NCBI GenBank assembly: GCA_019689695.1
Contig: JADGHA010000156.1
Location: 1-8,772 of the forward strand
Direction of reading: 5' to 3'
DNA: 8,772 nt
Source: Micromonosporaceae bacterium
GTDB taxonomy: Bacteria; Actinomycetota; Actinomycetes; Mycobacteriales; Micromonosporaceae
Within the stretch, counting starts at the first letter, position 1. Every line of letters starts with the position of its first letter. Below, piece after piece: positions 5,533 to 8,772 of this stretch. Below the pieces are notes generated by a model. That model was not told the DNA's origin, searched no databases, and worked only from the letters and a program-made list of their open reading frames with translations. The translations under genes were made by a program, and so were the position numbers.

Positions 5533-7283
5533 TGCGCGTGATGGCCCAGATGGCGATGGTGATGAACCTCGACAAGTGCATCGGCTGCCACACCTGCTCG
5601 GTCACCTGCAAGCAGGCCTGGACCAACCGGTCCGGCGTGGAGTACGTCTGGTTCAACAACGTGGAGACCCGGCCGGGCCAGGGCTACCCGCGCACGTACC
5701 AGGACCAGGCCACGTGGCAGGGCGGCTGGGTGCGCACCCGCCGCGGCCGGCTCAAGCCCCGCTCGGGCGGGCGAATCAAGCGGCTGCTGTCTATCTTCGC
5801 CAACCCGAAGCTGCCGTCCATCCGGGACTACTACGAGCCCTGGACCTACGAGTACGAGCACCTGCTGACCGCACCCGCCGGAGAGCACACCCCGGTCGCC
5901 CGGCCCCGGTCGCTGATCAGCGGGCGGGACATGACCATCACGTGGAGCGCCAACTGGGACGACTCCCTCGCCGGTGGCAACGAGACCGCGGCCGGTGACC
6001 CGATCCTCGCCCGGGTGAGCGAGCGGGTGCGCCAGGAGTACGCCAAGGCGTTCATGTTCTTCCTGCCCCGCATCTGCGAGCACTGCCTCAACCCGTCCTG
6101 CGCCGCCGCCTGCCCCTCCGGCGCCATCTACAAGCGGGCCGAGGACGGCATCGTCCTGGTCGACCAGGACCGCTGCCGGGGCTGGCGGATGTGCGTGACC
6201 GGCTGCCCGTACAAGAAGATCTACTTCAACCACCGCACCGGCAAGGCGGAGAAGTGCACGTTCTGCTTCCCGCGCGTGGAGATCGGCATACCGACCGTCT
6301 GCTCGGAGACCTGCGTGGGCCGGTTGCGCTACATCGGGCTGATGCTCTACGACGCCGACGCGGTGGCCCGCGCCGCCGCGGTCGAGAACGAGACCGACCT
6401 GTACGAGGCCCAGCGCTCGGTCTTCCTCGACCCGCACGACCCGGCGGTGGTCGCCGAGGCTCAGCGGAGCGGGATCCCGGAGGACTGGATCGCCGCCGCG
6501 CAACGCTCGCCGATCTGGGACCTCATCATGCGGTACGAGGTGGCGCTGCCCCTGCACCCGGAGTACCGCACCATGCCGATGGTCTGGTACATCCCTCCAC
6601 TGTCTCCGGTCGTGGACGTGCTGCGCGACACCGGGCACGACGCCGAGGACGCGGGCAACCTCTTCGGTGCGGTGGACGCCCTGCGGATCCCGGTGGAGTA
6701 TCTGGCCCAGCTGTTCACCGCCGGAGACACCGCGCCGGTCACCGCGGTCCTGCGCCGCCTCGCCGCGATGCGCGCCTACCAGCGTCGCATCAACCTCGGC
6801 GAGCCGCCGGACGAGTCGATCGCCGCCTCGGTCGGCATGACGGGGGAGCAGATCCAGGACATGTACCGGCTGCTGGCCATCGCAAAGTACGACGAGCGGT
6901 ATGTCATCCCGGCCGCGCACGCCGAGACGGCCCAGGGCCTGGAGGAGCTGGCCACCGGGTGCAGCCTGGACTACGAGGGCGGGCCGGGCATGGGCGGCAC
7001 CGGCCCGTTCGGCGAGTCGTCCGGCCGCTACGCGCCGATCGCGGTGGAGAACTTCCGGGCTCTCGCCGACCGCCAACGCGGAGAGACCTTCGTCGACCCC
7101 GCCGACCCGAGCCGGGCCCGGATCAACCTGCTCAACTGGGACGGCAAGGGGCGGCCGGCCGGACTGTTCCCGCCCCGCCCGCCGTCGCCGCGCCGCCCGG
7201 AAGAGTCGCCGGGCAACCCGCCGAAGGAGTCGCCGGGCAGCCCGGAGGAGAAGGCATCCGGCAGCCCCGAGGAGAAGCAGTGA
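5532..7283 (+). CDS. narH: Respiratory nitrate reductase beta (iron-sulfur) subunit NarH
   Basis: NarH carries electrons from the NarI hemes to NarG through four iron-sulfur clusters. The cysteine groups are complete: Cys16, 19, 22, 26 (CIGCHTCSVTC); Cys182, 185, 190, 194 (CEHCLNPSCAAAC); Cys215, 221, 225 with Trp218 in the fourth place (CRGWRMCVTGC), the mark of the [3Fe-4S] cluster in Nar enzymes (E. coli Cys217/Trp220/Cys223/Cys227); and Cys242, 245, 257, 261. LPLHPEYRTMPMVWYIPPLSP and IPVEYLAQLFTAGDT are further family blocks. At 583 residues it is longer than E. coli NarH (512). Part of the excess is a proline- and charge-rich tail (about 547-583, ending ASGSPEEKQ), encoded by a 24-base tandem repeat and not expected to bind clusters. 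The start overlaps the narG stop by one base; the stop overlaps the narJ GTG by four. It lies on the cytoplasmic side with NarG. Confidence 0.98.
   Translation: MRVMAQMAMVMNLDKCIGCHTCSVTCKQAWTNRSGVEYVWFNNVETRPGQGYPRTYQDQATWQGGWVRTRRGRLKPRSGGRIKRLLSIFANPKLPSIRDYYEPWTYEYEHLLTAPAGEHTPVARPRSLISGRDMTITWSANWDDSLAGGNETAAGDPILARVSERVRQEYAKAFMFFLPRICEHCLNPSCAAACPSGAIYKRAEDGIVLVDQDRCRGWRMCVTGCPYKKIYFNHRTGKAEKCTFCFPRVEIGIPTVCSETCVGRLRYIGLMLYDADAVARAAAVENETDLYEAQRSVFLDPHDPAVVAEAQRSGIPEDWIAAAQRSPIWDLIMRYEVALPLHPEYRTMPMVWYIPPLSPVVDVLRDTGHDAEDAGNLFGAVDALRIPVEYLAQLFTAGDTAPVTAVLRRLAAMRAYQRRINLGEPPDESIAASVGMTGEQIQDMYRLLAIAKYDERYVIPAAHAETAQGLEELATGCSLDYEGGPGMGGTGPFGESSGRYAPIAVENFRALADRQRGETFVDPADPSRARINLLNWDGKGRPAGLFPPRPPSPRRPEESPGNPPKESPGSPEEKASGSPEEKQ
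7203..7277 (+). repeat. 24-base tandem repeat encoding the NarH tail
   Basis: About three imperfect units with a period of 24 bases: GAGTCGCCGGGCA occurs at 7203 and 7227, and GGCAGCCCGGAGGAGAAG at 7236 recurs at 7260 with one change. It encodes the units ESPGNPPK, ESPGSPEEK and ASGSPEEK. The period is a multiple of three, so gain or loss of units keeps the NarH frame. The last unit also contains the narJ ribosome binding site. Confidence 0.85.
7269..7274 (+). promoter_or_regulatory. Ribosome binding site of narJ, inside narH
   Basis: GAGGAG ends 5 bases before the GTG at 7280-7282. It lies in the last repeat of the NarH tail (Pro-Glu-Glu-Lys) and, with the GTGA overlap, sets the narJ start. 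Confidence 0.75.
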
Positions 7284-7888
7284 ACCCCGGCCAGCGGGCG
7301 GTGGCGGCCCGGGCGGCATCCCTGCTGCTGCGCTATCCGGACGCTGATGTGCTCGCCGCGGTGCCGGCGGTACGGGCCGCGCTCGCCGAGCTGCCCGCGG
7401 CGGTGGCCGGGCCGCTCGGCGAGGTGGCCGCGTACCGCGCCGGCGCCGATCCGGTCGGGCTGGCCAGCGAGTACGTCGCCGTGTTCGACATGCGCCGCCG
7501 GTGCGCGCTGCACCTGACGTACTACACGCACGGCGACACGCGCGCCCGCGGCCAGGCCCTGGCCGACTTCGCCGCCGCGTACCGCGTCGCCGGGCTCGTT
7601 GTCGACGGCGGCGAGCTGCCGGACTACCTGCCGGCCGTGCTCGACCTCGCCGCCGCCCACCACAACGGGTGGCGGCTGCTGCGCGACCACCGGATCGGCC
7701 TCGACCTGCTGGAGTCGGCGCTGGAGCGCGACGGGTCGGTGTACGCCCACGCGGTGCGGGGCGTGCGCCTGCTGCTGCCGCCGCCCGGCCCGGCCGACCT
7801 GACCGCCGCCGCCCGGCTGGCCCGCACCGGGCCGCCAGCCGAGCAGGTGGGCCTGCAACCGTATTCGGTACCCGGAGGCCGTTTGTGA
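7280..7888 (+). CDS. narJ: Nitrate reductase assembly chaperone NarJ
   Basis: NarJ is a cytoplasmic chaperone that binds apo-NarG, allows molybdenum cofactor and FS0 insertion, and times docking to NarI; it is not part of the final enzyme. The product has 202 residues (E. coli NarJ 236) and is mostly helical by composition. Family features are ASLLLRYPD at 13-21 and the signature FDMRRRCALHLTYYTHGDTR at 69-88, followed by ARGQALADF. The GTG start at 7280 overlaps the narH stop in GTGA and has GAGGAG five bases upstream. The frame is open far upstream as a shadow of narH, so the overlap, the ribosome binding site and the match to the family N-terminus decide the start. The stop overlaps the narI GTG, again as GTGA. 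Alanine and leucine richness is ordinary for actinobacterial NarJ. Confidence 0.95.
   Translation: MNPGQRAVAARAASLLLRYPDADVLAAVPAVRAALAELPAAVAGPLGEVAAYRAGADPVGLASEYVAVFDMRRRCALHLTYYTHGDTRARGQALADFAAAYRVAGLVVDGGELPDYLPAVLDLAAAHHNGWRLLRDHRIGLDLLESALERDGSVYAHAVRGVRLLLPPPGPADLTAAARLARTGPPAEQVGLQPYSVPGGRL
7874..7878 (+). promoter_or_regulatory. Ribosome binding site of narI, inside narJ
   Basis: GGAGG lies 6 bases before the GTG at 7885-7887, in the last codons of narJ (Pro-Gly-Gly-Arg). It supports the narI start within a frame that is open long before it. Confidence 0.8.
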
Positions 7889-8631
7889 ACACCGTGCTGT
7901 GGGTCATCGTGCCCTACCTGTCCATCGTGGTCTTCGTCGGCGGCCTCATCTGGCGGCACCGCTACGACAAGTTCGGCTGGACCACCCGCTCCTCGCAGCT
8001 GTACGAGAGCGCGGTGCTCCGCTGGGGCAGCCCGCTGTTCCACTTCGGAGTGCTGCTGGTGCTCATCGGCCACGTTGTCGGCCTGCTGGTGCCCAAGTCG
8101 TGGACCGAGGCGGTGGGCATCAGCGAGCACAGCTACCACCTGATGGCCGTGTTCCTCGGCACCGTCGCCGGGATGTGCACCCTCATCGGGATGGCCATCC
8201 TCATCGCCCGCCGCCGCCTCGTCGGCCCGGTCTTCGCCGCCACCACCCGCAACGACAAGGCGATGTACGTGGTCCTCGGCTCGGTGATCGTGCTCGGCCT
8301 GCTGGCCACGGTGCGCGCCAACGCGCTCGGCGACGGCTACGACTACCGCGAGACGGTCTCGCCCTGGTTCCGGTCGCTGTTCTACCTCAGCCCGGATCCG
8401 GAGGTGATGGCGGAGGTTCCGCTCGGGTTCCAGCTGCACGTGCTGGCCGCGTTCGTGCTCTTCGCGTTCTGGCCGTTTACCCGGCTGGTGCACGCGTTCA
8501 GCGCGCCAGTCGGCTACCTCACCCGCCCGTACGTCGTCTACCGCAGCCGTGACCCGCACCCCGGGCTGCGCGCCCCCCGGCCCGGCTGGGACACCATCCC
8601 GAGCTCCGGCCGGCGGACGGCCGCTCGATGA
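7885..8631 (+). CDS. narI: Respiratory nitrate reductase gamma subunit NarI (di-heme cytochrome b)
   Basis: NarI anchors NarGH to the membrane and oxidises menaquinol, passing electrons through two b hemes to NarH. It has 248 residues (E. coli 225), with five hydrophobic segments at about 4-23, 50-70, 86-108, 127-143 and 184-202. The four heme-ligand histidines are present: His53 (FHFGVLL), His63 (IGHVVG), His185 (QLHVLA) and His203 (RLVHAFS), matching E. coli His56, 66, 187 and 205. The end of the domain, FSAPVGYLTRPYVVYRSR, matches E. coli WSVPVEYLTRKYQLVRAR; a tail of about 26 residues (223-248) follows and is not membrane-like. The GTG start overlaps the narJ stop (GTGA) with GGAGG six bases upstream. 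The stop overlaps the next gene's ATG (ATGA). Confidence 0.97.
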   Translation: MNTVLWVIVPYLSIVVFVGGLIWRHRYDKFGWTTRSSQLYESAVLRWGSPLFHFGVLLVLIGHVVGLLVPKSWTEAVGISEHSYHLMAVFLGTVAGMCTLIGMAILIARRRLVGPVFAATTRNDKAMYVVLGSVIVLGLLATVRANALGDGYDYRETVSPWFRSLFYLSPDPEVMAEVPLGFQLHVLAAFVLFAFWPFTRLVHAFSAPVGYLTRPYVVYRSRDPHPGLRAPRPGWDTIPSSGRRTAAR

Positions 8632-8772
8632 CCGCGTCCTCGCCCGCTCCCGGCGCCGTCGCGGACGCGCCGGGAGCGGGCCGGCGCGAGGCCGCCAACC
8701 TGGCGCTGGCCACCGCCGGCTTCCTGATCAGCTTCTGGGCGTGGGCCCAGCTCAGCCCGCTCGCCCCGGGCA
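8628..8772 (+). CDS. narK: NarK-type nitrate/nitrite transporter (MFS), 3' end missing
   Basis: Only 48 residues are visible before the window ends. After a hydrophilic, alanine- and proline-rich leader (1-20) comes the first membrane segment, NLALATAGFLISFWAWAQL at 24-42, followed by SPLAPG. The NLALAT...FWAW...PLA pattern is the usual opening of actinobacterial NarK proteins (compare mycobacterial NarK2, NLVLATWISVVNFWAWNLIGPL). Such major-facilitator proteins import nitrate with protons or exchange it for nitrite across the membrane. The ATG overlaps the narI stop as ATGA. I see no clear Shine-Dalgarno sequence before it, so translation probably depends on ribosomes finishing narI. Position at the end of narGHJI fits the transport role. 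The exact subtype (symporter or antiporter) cannot be judged from this fragment. Confidence 0.85.
   Translation, partial: MTASSPAPGAVADAPGAGRREAANLALATAGFLISFWAWAQLSPLAPG

Noticed and set aside
6159..6209. Missing cysteine in the third NarH cluster motif (Trp218 in CRGWRMC)
   Set aside because: This is the normal state in respiratory NarH, where Trp replaces Cys and the cluster is [3Fe-4S]; it is not a defect.
5457..7907. An 816-codon minus-strand open frame opposite narH and narJ
   Set aside because: Same cause. The composition is Arg/Gly/Ala-rich, no family motif is seen, and the plus strand encodes fully recognisable NarH and NarJ.

Overview
This is a GC-rich window (third codon positions almost all G or C in the main operon) of clearly actinobacterial character. 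The response regulator, Acg-like protein and Nar proteins all resemble the forms known from mycobacteria and streptomycetes. The genus cannot be fixed from sequence alone; a filamentous soil actinomycete is my inference.

Layout. (1) Positions 1-552, plus strand: the 3' part of a DevR/DosR-family response regulator, cut by the window edge, lacking about 31 N-terminal residues. (2) Positions 581-598: a compact hairpin between convergent genes. (3) Positions 604-1596, minus strand: an Acg-type nitroreductase-fold protein, a family whose mycobacterial members are classic DosR-regulon genes. (4) Positions 1597-1872: a 276-base divergent promoter region with a pair of DosR-box-like sites (four GGGAC/GTCCC-type half-sites about 10 bases apart, 1699-1732) and a 7-base tandem repeat (1766-1797). 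(5) Positions 1873-8631: a complete narGHJI operon. (6) Positions 8628-8772: the start of a NarK-type nitrate/nitrite transporter, cut by the window edge.

How it works together. NarG (molybdenum catalytic subunit, FS0 cluster), NarH (four-cluster iron-sulfur subunit) and NarI (di-heme b membrane anchor) form the quinol:nitrate reductase, NarJ is its assembly chaperone, and NarK would bring in nitrate or export nitrite. All four junctions from narG to narK overlap by 1 to 4 bases (TGATG, GTGA, GTGA, ATGA), so the five genes look translationally coupled. The DosR-like regulator, the DosR-box-like operators and the Acg-like gene suggest that low oxygen or redox stress, sensed by a DevS/OsdK-type kinase not in this window, switches on nitrate respiration and the Acg-like protein from one divergent control region.

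I see no wholly new system. The most notable points are the phased operator array between acg-like and narG, the low-complexity charged tail of NarH whose 24-base DNA repeat also supplies the narJ ribosome binding site, the heptamer array in the narG leader, and a codon-usage break between the regulator and the nar genes.
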